Source: Pachypanchax playfairii (taxonomy: Eukaryota; Chordata; Actinopteri; Cyprinodontiformes; Aplocheilidae). Taken from it: a stretch of 64,000 nt of DNA. The notes beneath the pieces were generated by a model, which saw only the letters and a program-made list of their open reading frames with translations, was not told where the DNA came from and made no database searches. Numbering within the stretch: the first letter of the stretch is position 1; each line of letters starts with the position of its first letter. Where the stretch lies: contig SSNP01000083.1 of the NCBI GenBank assembly GCA_006937955.1, positions 289,243 through 353,242 of the forward strand, read 5' to 3'. The position numbers were made by a program, and so were the translations under genes. Shown piece after piece: positions 1-10,827 of this stretch.

Positions 1-908
1 CCTCTCACACACAGAGAGAAGAGCATGATGTTATTTTCCATAGTGAGCTAACTGTCCCCAGGGCCCAGTTTTCTGTTTCTGATTGCAATTGGACACAGGA
101 ATGCTGCACTGTCCCTGGAAAGACTTTATTAAAGAGATATGGGGAACTTGAAGTTTGCTGTGGCATATACAGTAGAGGAGGTTTCTACATGAAAGAAAAA
201 CAGAGCTTCAAAAAAAAAAAAAAAAGCTCGTGAAAAGCAGGTGATGAAGGAATGAGAAGGATGGGATTCTTTTTTTAAGAAGGTGTTACAACTCATCTTA
301 TTAAAGTTTAAACTTTTACATGTTCACTAGGGAGATTTTAAGTGTTTCGTGACTACATCATAATTTCGAGAACATGCTGGTTGTTGTGTTTTGAGACTCC
401 CTGCACTTTAAACTCATATTTGTATCAACACAAGTTCTGCTCTGATTGTATAAGTTGCAGTACAGTGTTTTCACCCCAAGTTACCTCGAGGCATGCTGCA
501 TCCACAAATCTGCTTTAATCCATCCTCAGTTTATTCAAAAGATATCTGCTCAAAGGCTGATAACGTGAGAACTTTCAGACCTGTGAGCTTCCAGACTGTC
601 TTTATCATCCTGCATCTTTTCTGTGCGGGAGGATAATATCTTGCTTTTACTCTGACCCACTGTGGTTTTAAGGTAAACATCTTTAGGACTTACAAAGCAG
701 ATTTTAGGATTCATTCAGTGTGTTTTTTTTTACCAACCTTCGGGGTATGACGCATTTCTGCAAACTCAATTTGCTTCAAAGTAATTTTTTCATTGTCTTT
801 TTAGTAAAAACAAACCAAAAACATCTGAATAAGTGTGTAACTTCAAGTTGTTGGCAGTATGATAGATATCTCAATCAACTGCCAACAGCTGGATCCATGA
901 ACAAAAAC
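1..908. other. AT-rich non-coding DNA, nothing recognised
   Basis: There is no open frame with protein-like character, no structured repeat and no RNA gene that I can support. A 14-15 base A run near position 215 is the only simple-sequence feature. The tract ends at the target-site duplication of the hAT-like element that follows. Confidence 0.5.
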
Positions 909-1095
909 ACCAACATTAGGGATGTCCCGATCAAGATTTTTTGACCTCGAGTCCGAGTCTGAGTCATTTGATTTTAAGTATCTGCCAATACCGAGTCCCG
1001 ATCCGATTTTACATTAAAAAATGAATAAAAAGGAGCAAATAAACAGATCCAGGATGTTCCTTATGTTGTATTTAATTCACCCTATTTAATATTTA

Positions 1096-2697
1096 CAGTG
1101 GGGCAAAAAAGTATTTAGTCAGCCACCAATTGTGTAAGTTCTCCAACTTAAAAAGATCAGAGAGGCCTGTAATTTTCATCATAGGTATACCTCAACTATG
1201 AGAGACAAAATGAGGAAAAAAAATCCAGAAAATCACATTGTCTGATTTTTAAAGATTTTATTTGCAAATTATGGTGGAAAATAAGTATTTGGTCAATAAC
1301 AAAAGTTAATCTCAATACTTTGTTATATAGCCTTTGTTGGCAATGACAGAGGTCAAACGTTTTCTGTAAGTCTTCACAAGGTTTTCACACACTGTTGCTG
1401 GTATTTTGGCCCATTCCTCCATGCAGATCTCCTCTAGAGCAGTGATGTTTTGGGGCTGACGCTGGGCAACACGGACTTTCAACTCCCTCCAGAGATTTTC
1501 TATGGGGTTGAGATCTGGAGACTGGCTAGGCCACTCCAGGACCTTGAAATGCTTCTTACGAAGCCACTCCTTCGTTGCCCGGGCGGTGTGTTTGGGATCA
1601 TTGTCATGCTGAAAGACCCAGCCACGTCTCATTTTCAATGCCCTTGCTGATGGAAGGAGGTTTTCACTCAAAATCTTACGATACATGGCCCCATTCATTC
1701 TTTCCTTTACACGGATCAGTCGTCCTGGTCCCCTTGCAGAAAAACAGCCCCAAAGCATGATGTTTCCACCCCCATGCTTTACAGTAGGTATGGTGTTCTT
1801 TGGATCCAACTCAGCATTCTTTCCCCTCCAAACATGACAAGTTGAGTTTCTACCAAAAAGTTCTATTTTGGTTTCATCTGACCATATGATGTTCTCCCAA
1901 TCCTCTTCTGGATCATCCAAATGCTCTCTAGCAAACCGCAGACGGGCCTGGACGTGTCCTGGCTTCAGCAGGGGGACACGTCTGGCACTGCAGGATTTGA
2001 GTCCCTGGCGGCGTAGTGTGTTACTGATGGTAGCCTTTGTTACTTTGGTCCCAGCTCTCTGCAGGTCATTCACTAGGTCCCTCCGTGTGGTTCTGGGATT
2101 TTTGCTCACCGTTCTTGTGATCATTTTGACCCCACGGGGTGAGATCTTGCGTGGAGCCCCAGATTGAGGGAGATTATCAGTGGTCTTGTATGTCTTCCAT
2201 TTTCTAATAATTGCTCCCACAGTTGATTTCTTCACACCAAGCTGCTTACCTATTGCAGATTCAGTCTTCCCAGCCTGGTGAAGGTCTACAATTTTGTTTC
2301 TGGTGTCCTTTGACAGCTCTTTGGTCTTGGCCATAGTGGAGTTTGGAGCGTGACTGTTTGAGGTTGTGGACAGGTGTCTTTTATACTGATAACGAGTTCA
2401 CACAGGTGCCATTAATACAGGTAACGAGTGGAGGACCGAGGAGCCTCTTAAAGAAGTTACAGGTCTGTGAAAGCCAGAAATCTTACTTGTTTGTAGGTGA
2501 CCAAATACTTATTTTCCACCATAATTTGCAAATAAATTCTTTAAAAATCAGACAATGTGATTTTCTGGATTTTTTTTCCTCATTTTGTCTCTCATAGTTG
2601 AGGTATACCTATGATGAAAATTACAGGCCTCTCTGATCTTTTTAAGTGGGAGAACTTACACAATTGGTGGCTGACTAAATACTTTTTTGCCCCACTG
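1096..2697 (-). mobile_element. Tc1-like transposon copy 1 (1602 bp, full length)
   Basis: It starts CAGTGGGGCAAAAAAGTATT and ends with the reverse complement of that sequence, flanked by TA on both sides (1094-1095 and 2698-2699). The terminal inverted repeats are about 200 bp (1096-1295 and 2498-2697), with few mismatches. Each repeat contains two related motifs, an outer one at 1105-1121 and an inner one at 1277-1295, both containing AAGTATTT(A/G)GTCA. This is the IR/DR arrangement known from Sleeping Beauty-type elements. One transposase gene lies between the repeats. The element interrupts a hAT-like element. Confidence 0.95.
1312..2334 (-). CDS. Tc1-family DD34E transposase, intact (340 aa)
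   Basis: Cut-and-paste transposase that binds the inverted repeats and inserts at TA. The N-terminal ~120 residues form the paired-like DNA-binding region: a first helix-turn-helix at about residues 1-50, a basic linker with SGAPRK, and a second at about 65-115, followed by a basic stretch (RRQGLKSCSARR) that may act in nuclear import. The catalytic triad is visible as WSDE (D153), HDNDPKHT (D244) and SPDLNPIENLW (E279), spaced DD34E. The same residue numbers and total length are known for Sleeping Beauty. A glycine-rich box lies at residues 188-204. Compared with the other copies here it has Q57 and H167, where they have R. Both lie outside the triad, but whether H167 affects activity is unknown. 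The frame is uninterrupted and intronless. Confidence 0.93.
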   Translation of the reverse strand: MAKTKELSKDTRNKIVDLHQAGKTESAIGKQLGVKKSTVGAIIRKWKTYKTTDNLPQSGAPRKISPRGVKMITRTVSKNPRTTRRDLVNDLQRAGTKVTKATISNTLRRQGLKSCSARRVPLLKPGHVQARLRFAREHLDDPEEDWENIIWSDETKIELFGRNSTCHVWRGKNAELDPKNTIPTVKHGGGNIMLWGCFSARGPGRLIRVKERMNGAMYRKILSENLLPSARALKMRRGWVFQHDNDPKHTARATKEWLRKKHFKVLEWPSQSPDLNPIENLWRELKVRVAQRQPQNITALEEICMEEWAKIPATVCENLVKTYRKRLTSVIANKGYITKY

Positions 2698-3155
2698 TAG
2701 CTGCAGGGACAGGACAGCCAGCAGTCCTGGGAATGGGATAGCCGGTTGCGGCCACTCCAGCACGTCCTGAGGTTTCCCCTGGGCATCTTCACGGTGGGGA
2801 GTCATGAAGTTGTTACTTGTGTGTAAAAACGAACATGACGAGAGCGCATTTCTGTACTGTACAGTCCGAACGCACACAAACCGGTGGACGGACATTACGT
2901 TATTAAATAAAACCTTATGTAATTAAATAAGCAGATCAGACCGGCAGACACTGCAGAAAGAGAAACATGAGCTGTCTTCTGCATGCAGTAAGTGATCACC
3001 TCCACTCCATGAACGAGTTTAAGATAATCTCATAAGGATTTAATATGACTATAAACTAACACCGGAACTCATGCTAACGTGGCTAGCGAAGCTAGTGGAG
3101 CTAACGTGGCAACATTCTCAACTAAACATCCACCGAGCCAATTAAAAAAGCTTAC

Positions 3156-3269
3156 CTCGAAGAAAATATACACATCGAGGCTTTTATAAGTCCTCATCTT
3201 CTCCACTGTTGTGTAGACAACAGGACTGTTAACATTCACATTTTCACACATGTTGCGGTCGGTCATCAT
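3156..3269 (-). other. Exon-like ORF with splice donor inside the hAT-like element
   Basis: On the minus strand an ATG at 3269 opens a 38-codon frame that ends exactly at a canonical donor, GAG followed by GTAAGC (intron start at 3155). The peptide ends in TYKSLDVYIFFE. A CpG-rich tract containing AAAATGGCGGCTGCGG lies just upstream on the gene strand and resembles a promoter or 5'UTR. No matching second exon is present in the element. It may be the 5' exon of an ancestral transposon gene or of a captured host gene. Peptides of this general TYKSL type occur in uncharacterised fish proteins as far as I recall, but I cannot verify that here. Confidence 0.4.
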
Positions 3270-3510
3270 GGAAATGCAAAGCGTCCCCTCTTAAAATGGC
3301 GGCTGCGGGTTGCGAGGGAAACTGTCCCGGATACTGACGTCATACGAAAAGGTGTATAGATGCATTAAAAACTAATAAGAGTATATATACATATACTGTA
3401 TGTCCGAGTCCTGATCGGGAGGTAACGTCAGATTCCGATTGAGTCTGAAACTACATGATCGAGCCCAATTTCCGATCACGTGATCGGATCTGGACATCCC
3501 TAACCAACAT

Positions 3511-5974
3511 GATGATATGATTCAGCTCTCAAAATTCATATAATGTGATTCCATAAAGTTTGATTCAACATATGCAGATCCAATGCAAAGCAACATGACC
3601 AGGCAAAGGAATGATTATCAGCTCAATGAAAAATTGACTTTCTATATTTGAAAAAACTAAAACATAAATTAACCTTTTAATTTGAACTGAATCATATTAT
3701 CAGGGAAAGGCCCACTTTCAGAGAGTTTATTACTGGAGGGGGTGATTTATACTGCGGTCGGCCACTAGGGGGCAGGTCGTCTCATTTCAGCTTCATTCCA
3801 TGTCCATTTTATAAAATAGGCAATCAGTGCTTGAAATGCATAACTCTGTTGTTACTTGAAAAAATATCAGTAATATTAAAAAAATAGGAAATATGTATTA
3901 TATTGAAATGTATTGTATGAAATCTAAACAGTATCAAGAAAATATTAATTCAAAAGTTGTCTAATCAACATTTCTAAATTCTGTTCATTGCTTTTTAAGT
4001 CAGTATAAATGACAGCCTTTACAAAAACAGCCCCCAGGGGGCCTCCATACTGAATACGTCTGATCCATGGGAGAAAAACAATTGCTTCTTTACTGGTTTA
4101 AAATGCTTTTCCCTGTGAATAACTGAGCTCTGTGATTTCTCTGTGTGAGGCCCGGTCAGACCCTCAGAGGTTTGGAGAAGGCTCATTCTGTACCGTTTTA
4201 GGGGACAATCCCTTTTAGTAACTTCTTCCGTTCCATCTGCATTCACCACCGTCTAAATGTCAGCCAACCTGAGAGCAAAACAGACAAAGATAGAGCGAGA
4301 TCCACGATCCTCTGGGGGATGGCCGCTGAAAGCATACACGATGACACACTTCTACTATTCAGTCTGATGAGCTATTGAAAGGCAATATGACATTTTGCAA
4401 TAATACACCCTATAGCCCCAGAGTTTAGAGATGTTAAATATTATTCATAAAATTGTGATGTCTGGCATTTATTGACGTATGCGGCAGCATTTCCTGTGGA
4501 AACTTTCTTGCTTTCAGCTCACTTATTAGCAAGGAAATGTATTGCAGCTTGACAAAGTGATGAACTGTGACACTGAACTGCTATAATGAGATATATAACC
4601 ACATTGTTTAGGTCAAAGGAAATAAAGAGCCTCGGGGAATGATATGACAAGATTTATGTTGCAACTTCCCTGTAATTATGAAAAATGATCTAGTATGCAA
4701 TCACGCTCATGTGATTGTCAGAGTTATAAAGCATCAAGAGCTGAGTTCAGGTTTCATCTTTGTGTCCTACTTATGGAGGAAATTTGGCTCCATCAGCGTA
4801 CACACAAGCCTGCAAAATCAGTTTTTAGATGATGTGAGAAATGATTTTGTTGACATGCGTTCCCAGGAGGCGCTGCTTGAAAACCTCAAAAAATGCATCA
4901 CTTAACGCTGGGAGGTGTGAATGTGCTTTTGTGTGCATGTTCGCGAAGTTTCCTTTACCAGAAAGCACAAAGATGTCATGTAGAACACTAACAACACTGT
5001 CATTTTGGGAAATCAAATAATATTTTATGTAAGATTGAGCTATTATTCTTATTTTCAGCTACCTTCTTCGTGTTTTATTCTTTTCACCTGCTTCTTTTCT
5101 TCATCTTCATCCATTAGTCATTTTGTTGTGAGAAGAGGAGTGGATATTGTTTCTTTTTATGTCCCCCAAATCGGTGTTGAGTCCCCATGAAGGGGGGCAG
5201 ATTAGCTCCATTTTCATCCTGATAATTTTAGCAGCTGCAGCAGTGGTGGTAATACCATCATCTGAAGCCTCTTGTCTACTGAGAGACTCCCGGGCTGTTG
5301 ATTGAATTCCTGTCATTTCACATCAGCCCAGCTGGTGAAACACTAAACAAGCATTTTTTATTGTCTTTCTTTGCTTTAACTCATCTTGGATGTTCTGGTT
5401 TCACAGTGACAAAGCTGAAGTGTCAATGAAGTATTGACTGTTGCATTCTGGGAGGTAAACAGGGACAGCAGCAAGGGAGGTTGGGCAAACTTTCACAGTC
5501 AAATAAATGGAAACGGTACTGGTTGGAGGGAAGGAAAGTGGCTGTTGGTTTACAGTCAGGCAAGTTTTTTAGGCCCGACCACTAAAGATGTTGTGAAGGC
5601 CTATTGTAATCTTAGTGTTTGTTAGGACTTGGCATCTATTAAGGGATTCCCGCTGACTATGAAACTTGGTGGCATTATAGAACATGTTAGCTTCAACAAT
5701 AAAAAAGATAGTAAATATATGGTCTAAACTTAACAGGAAGTCAGCCATTTTAGAAAAACTGACAATTTTGGATGTTTTTAAGCTGTTTTCAGATTTGTTT
5801 GGATTTTATATAAATTGAATGGTGTGGGTGGGGCTTCACCTCAAACTTTGACTTCTCGCATACAAAGATAAACTATGATAACTCACAGAAAAATGACATG
5901 CTCTGCATCAAAATGTTTGTGAATGAATGCAGATGGTTGATTACAACATCTTACAAGTCACAGATAAAAATGAT
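3511..5974. other. Non-coding DNA, faint old repeats only
   Basis: No gene is supported; the longest open frames are short and compositionally random. A segment at about 5640-5755 (CTATGAAACTTGG ... GGAAGTCAGCCATTTT) resembles one at about 7030-7135 on the other side of the next element, suggesting an older dispersed repeat. Confidence 0.4.
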
Positions 5975-6999
5975 TTAAAGGCTAACTCACCCCCCTCCAG
6001 ATTACATCCCGCCATCACTCTGTTTTTTAAAAAATGCATCAAAAGGAGGCGGTGCCTGGGGACCATCGTACATGCGGGGGGTGGCGGGCTGGGTTGTCAT
6101 TGACATGTCACACTTGACACAGAGGCCAGCCGCCAGAAAGGGAACAGATGAAACCGGAGGAAGTTGCTTCTGTGACGAGTTGAGTGAGGGACCCCTGGCT
6201 GCAGTTCACGGATTACTTTAATCAAGTGGCCCTGATCTGTATTGTGTCAAGCCGATAGTTAACCCTGCAGTGGCTTAGCGGCATAGCATAAGGCCCTTCT
6301 CTTACTGGTACGGTGTTGTTAGCCAGAGCTAAAGCTATGAGTAATATTGTGTGACTCTGCCAAGAGGTGAAGCTGCACGCAGCCGCTGTTATCATTGTCT
6401 GCCGAAACAGAAAATCTGTATTGCAGAAAGGTGCCTGAGTAAATGCCTGAATAAAAATAACCAAATATGATGAGAATATGATGAGAATATAACGTTCACA
6501 AAACATATCCACACATCCACAACCACTGCAGTAAAATTGAAGTCTTTGCCCTGATTTCATTATTCTTTTACTGATATTAGTTATTCCCTTTGTCGTAGGT
6601 AATACGCAGATGTCTGCAGGTGGGTATAACCACCTGTATAACAGAGTAGCCTGGTTTTCAGCCACTTGCTCTAAATTCCTATGTGCAGCTCTTTGGTGAG
6701 ATGCTGGAGAGACAACGGGGCGAGTGTGTGTCAGACAGGGTTTTATACTGTGAAAACATACCTGTGATGTGAAGATTGGAAAAGATGTACCGCTTTCAGA
6801 CAATCACAAATTGCAAATGCAGTTGCCACACTTCAAAGGGCAGCACTAAGATGGTTTTAGATCATAAAGTGTAGAATTGAACAAGTTTAGATAAAAATGT
6901 CAAAAACATGCCCAGAAACTGAAAGATTGCATTGGTAAAGACCCTCTAATACAGTTTAAAGATAAAAAAAAGCTGTTTGGGGGGTGAGTTGCCCTTTAA
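5975..6999. mobile_element. TTAA-flanked non-autonomous DNA element (~1 kb)
   Basis: Both ends carry TTAA (5975-5978 and 6996-6999). The termini are inverted: left AGGCTAACTCACCCCCC, right (opposite strand) AGGGCAACTCACCCCCC. A TTAA target is typical of piggyBac and Kolobok superfamilies, and I cannot choose between them. A 193-codon open frame on the minus strand (6222-6803) shows no recognisable domain and is probably not a transposase. Confidence 0.65.
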
Positions 7000-9900
7000 T
7001 GACTCTCAGGTGTGATGAGTGTGTCAGTAACCCATGGGACTCTCAAACTTGGCATATGAATTTAATGTGTTAAGTCCCACACAGAGGCTGTTTGACACAT
7101 GGTCTGGATCTTGCAGGAAGTTGGCCATTTTGGCCTCAAGCAGAGGTTGCTGGCATTTCAGGAAGCAAACTTGTTGGCACTGCAGGGCTCTGGGGTGGCA
7201 GTAGATGTACAAGCCAGAGTGCCACCAAGGTGTGAAGGCTGTTCATCACTGCTTACAGCTTTAATTGACCTTTCGCCAGTCCTTCCCCAAAAACGGCTAT
7301 GGTCCAATCCATACATTATAGCAACCATTATTATGAGAGTAGGTCCAACAAACATGGACTCCAAGCAAACAGTGAAAGGGTGCACCCATGTTATTCTGTA
7401 TATATCTCTCAACTGCATACTGTAAGCCTTTCTGCCTCGATCTGGAGGATATCTGGAGGTATTGCTCCAAAACAAGTTCACTGTCTGAAGAAAAGTCCCA
7501 CACAAGCTCATGTCTTGTGAAACAAACAGTCACTGTAAGCACAGTTATTCCTGATTGTTATGGATGTCCAACCAGGATGTGTGCAGCCAACACAAATGTA
7601 AATTTACCATTTTTGTGATATTTAAACGTCATCCCACTGAAAGCTCGCTGCCTTCTTCCAATAAGAGCTACCTCTTCCTGTCATGGCAATCGATTGCGCT
7701 GGTCTTGTTTGACGATTTGTTAGACAAAACAACACTAACTAAGGGGGTGGGGCTTGGCGAAAGGTCAATTATTTGGGGATTTTATCTGCCTGTTTGCACC
7801 ACACCAATGTCTCATGTGATTAACATGCCAGTTACATGTGTTGTGACGTGAATTTGCATCAAGAGAAATATTGTAAAATAAATGTTCCTCAGCAGAGGAT
7901 CTGAGAGCATTTCTAATGGAGTTAATACAAACAAAAGATGCTTTTTTATTCCATCCCTCTAATTACTAAACTCAGTTGCATGGCATGAGTCAGAGCCATT
8001 TGCAGAGCCGGGAGCTGCCTGCGCGTTATGTTTGCATTGAATTGTTAATAATTATGATTGCTGCTGATGATAACCAGAAAAGAAAAGGAGAGCAGTTAAT
8101 AGAACAGTAAAACAGTAGGAGATAAAAGGATGGGATACAACTGAAAAGAAAATGATGATAAAAATGAAAAGGGGGAAAGACAATGATGAGAGGGATTAAA
8201 CAGATTTACAATCAGGCTTAAACTCCTGCTTACCTTTGGCAATGCAGACAAGGTTTTCTGCAAAACCTTCATCTAACACCTTTTCCTCCCACTCCCTCCG
8301 CTGGCTGTAAGAAGGACTTCATGACAGGGATATTTGACCTTGTCTATGTTGGTTCTTATTTTATTCTATTACAATGGACAGCTAATGAAAACCGAAACAT
8401 CAGATAAGCAATGTGATCACCCCAGTGAATAAAAGCAAAAGAAAAGACAAATCAAATAAGCATCAACAACCAAAAATGATTGCTTATGAACACAGAAGGT
8501 TTCTGAGGCTATCTGACACCACGAGGAATATTCAAATAAATAAATAAAGGGACACTCTGATTATGCATGTACTGTATTGACACTAACTGCAAATGGCAAA
8601 CAAAACAACACTCTCCACCTACTCACAAGATACTGCAGCCATGAAAAACACGAATGACCTACTCTTGACCCAGTGTTTAGTTTGTCTTTTCTCTCATTTT
8701 TAGCCTTGAAAAGGGCTTCAAGAGAGTTTCTTTGAATATAAACTAATAATAAATAGGACTTTTTATTCTGCAAAAAATGACTGAAAATATGTTAGTGTGT
8801 ATTTCATCCAGAACGTCCCCATAAATTTACCACGCTGAAGATTCAACAACAAATAAATAACAATTACTATCCGATGACTTTATTGTATCACTTTGTATTT
8901 GCTAAAAACACTTCAAAATAGTTACATGCAAAAGCAGAGGAGTGGCTTCAATGAGGTTTGTTTGTTTTCTCCTCAACAAAAGCAACATTTTAAAGCTTGT
9001 CTATCATTCACCTTATTGAGACTGTTGTGTGAAGCGTTCGAAAGGTTAATTACTTACACAAAGGAAGTAATAATTTCATTGCTGTTAATTTATTTGTCCA
9101 TTAACAAATTTTTCAGGATAGTTTGGGGAAGAGCATAGAAACAGAATGATCAGATTTTGGGAGAGATCTGAAAAAATATGACTTTGGAACTATTAGTTTT
9201 CATAAAAAAACTCTTAACTAATGAATGAACTGCTGAGGGTTTGTTTTAATGTTTGAGGGATCTAATTATAAAAGAAATGTAGGTCTGTTGGATTTATTCT
9301 GATTTCAAATTCAGATCAAACTTTGGCATCTAACACTCTTTATATTGTTTTGTGATGCTGTGACTTGACACTGTCGTTACATGAAGAGCCTATTGCTTTA
9401 AGGGGGCCTAACAGAGGTGCTTATGGGAAACTGTGATCCTGTAAGAGACAGACAGTAAGTTGGTGTCTATAATCAACAGACATACTAACTAGATGGAGGA
9501 AGTTCAAATCAAAAGTAAACAAGTGTCTCTTTGCGGCTGCAGTAGACATTTTATGTCCTGCCCCTCCCTGTGAATACACAGGAATTATTTCATCCTAAAA
9601 ATATTTTCAAAATAACTGATTGTTTTTCCTTAGGGTTGTTTTAAAAAAAAAAAACTTTCTTTGCCGTTAGATCCTTTAAAAAACACTATGAGAGTAGGTG
9701 GGACTCACTTCAGCCCCATGTCTCTACGGACATGCAAGATAACAAAATTAATGTCAAATAGAAGAAGATTATTAGCTTTAATAAGAAACTGTTATCATGA
9801 CTATTATAGAACTTGGAATTTAATTACACATTTTCTGCAGTAACTGCAATGGACTGTAATGGTTTACTGTTACATTTATTTTGTAATTAAATCTTACATC

Positions 9901-10142
9901 CCTTTTACATGTAACACATTAGTCAACCACCCCTTGTAGAACATGCACATCAAAAAGAGTCCAAAACATTTAAAAACTCAGTTACAATATTATTATTTAT
10001 TTACTTTGAGATTACTGAAACTCAGTCCAGTCACTAATTTGTACTAGCGAATGCAAAATTTGGCAGCTTTTTAGAAAAATGATATTGAACATATTAAGGA
10101 TCATTGGAAAGAAAGAAACCTTGTGACCCAAAGTTTCTTAGT
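7000..10142. other. Non-coding DNA, no element recognised
   Basis: No gene or bounded transposon was found. About 7925-8110 looks unlike the surrounding repeats: it has several TAATTA/TAATAATTAT-type motifs and a GAGCCGGGAGCTGCCTGCGC core, so it could be conserved non-coding DNA, but only a cross-species alignment could show that. An A run lies near 9642-9654. Confidence 0.4.
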
Positions 10143-10165
10143 TTAAAGAAGCCATTTCATACAAA

Positions 10166-10300
10166 TTTCAGGAAAAAAAACAAAAAAAAAAAAACAAAAA
10201 ACTACTACAACGTTGAATTTCCCTTCTGGGATAAATAAAGTATTTTTCATTCTTTCATTTCATTCCTTTTCATTCATTTCATTCATTCATTTCATTTTTT
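10166..10300 (+). repeat. Retroposon 3' tail inserted into MITE family A copy 1
   Basis: An A-rich run is followed by GTTGAATTTCCCTTCTGGGA, then TAAATAAAGTA and a degenerate (TTTCA)n tail. The copy of the same MITE at 53.4 kb has only about 13 bases at this point, so the tract is an insertion. The same tail sequence occurs in reverse orientation at 47845-47983. It resembles the 3' ends of common fish SINE/LINE retroposons. Confidence 0.55.
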
Positions 10301-10461
10301 TCTTAAGTATTAACCAGTAATATGAAATATTTTATATCTAAAAAACGTCAGGAAACACTGATTAACAGACCTTTTAATCTGTCTGCGTTAAAATACGGGT
10401 GGTTTCATCAGGCTTCGTCAGCAGCTCGTTCATATTCATTATTCGAATTTGCTGGACTCTG

Positions 10462-10757
10462 ATTGGCTAATAAACTAGCCTATAAGAGCAAGGTATGCTG
10501 TTTCCTGCCCCGCTGCGCATGGCTACATCAGACGTTGTGTCTTCCTGTTTGCTACGTCTTATGCTAACAGCTTTTAGCAGCAGCATACTAGGCGTGGTTT
10601 CAGCTTCAGGAGCTGATGAATACTAACAAACAAAGGAGTTGTGATGAAACAGATACAGGCCGTTCAAACTCGGGTTTTATCACCACCTGCGTAGTTTGAG
10701 AGATTAAAACTAAAAGAGAATTTGTTGACCTGTTTTCACACCCACTATGAAGGTAAG
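10462..10757 (+). promoter_or_regulatory. Promoter-like block, 35-codon ORF and splice donor in MITE family A
   Basis: ATTGG (10462, a reverse CCAAT) is followed by TATAAG (10481), then ATG at 10519 opening a 35-codon frame that ends TAA at 10624-10626, and the donor-like GAAGGTAAGA with GT at 10753. The 53.7-kb copy keeps the ATG, an equally long 35-codon frame and the donor. In that copy and the 61.6-kb fragment the TATA-like hexamer is changed, so it is the weakest part of the reading. The function is inferred only. Confidence 0.35.
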
Positions 10758-10827
10758 AACACCTGTGGAGCTAAAATATTCAACAGAAACCTCAGAAGAA
10801 ACGTTTTTAATGGACGGGCCTCTTTAA

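Larger units (their letters stand above)
917..3502. mobile_element. Non-autonomous hAT-like element with 8-bp TSD, split by a Tc1 element
   Basis: The left end reads TAGGGATGTCCCGATC and the right end, on the opposite strand, reads TAGGGATGTCCAGATC. The 8 bases accaacat occur immediately outside both ends (909-916 and 3503-3510), a perfect target-site duplication of the length made by hAT transposases. Subtracting the Tc1 insertion (1096-2697 plus one duplicated TA) leaves about 982 bp, too short to encode a hAT transposase, so the element must rely on one supplied in trans. Near its right end it carries a CpG-containing tract and a small minus-strand exon-like ORF. The order of events is clear: the hAT element landed first, then Tc1 inserted into it. 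Confidence 0.82.
10143..10827. mobile_element. TTAA MITE family A, copy 1 (with retroposon inserted)
   Basis: TTAA flanks both ends (10143-10146 and 10824-10827). The ends are inverted: left AGAAGCC, right (opposite strand) AGAGGCCC. The body is closely similar to the copy at 53436-54021, and partial copies lie at 18836-19003 and 61531-61685. The internal order is shared: a CTGATTGGCTAATAAACTAG block, a short ORF starting at ATG 10519, and a strong splice donor at 10753. No transposase is present, so it is non-autonomous. Confidence 0.72.

Noticed and set aside
6222..6803. 193-codon minus-strand ORF in the TTAA element
   Set aside because: No recognisable motif, no promoter or splice context, and a composition consistent with chance; it should not be called a transposase.
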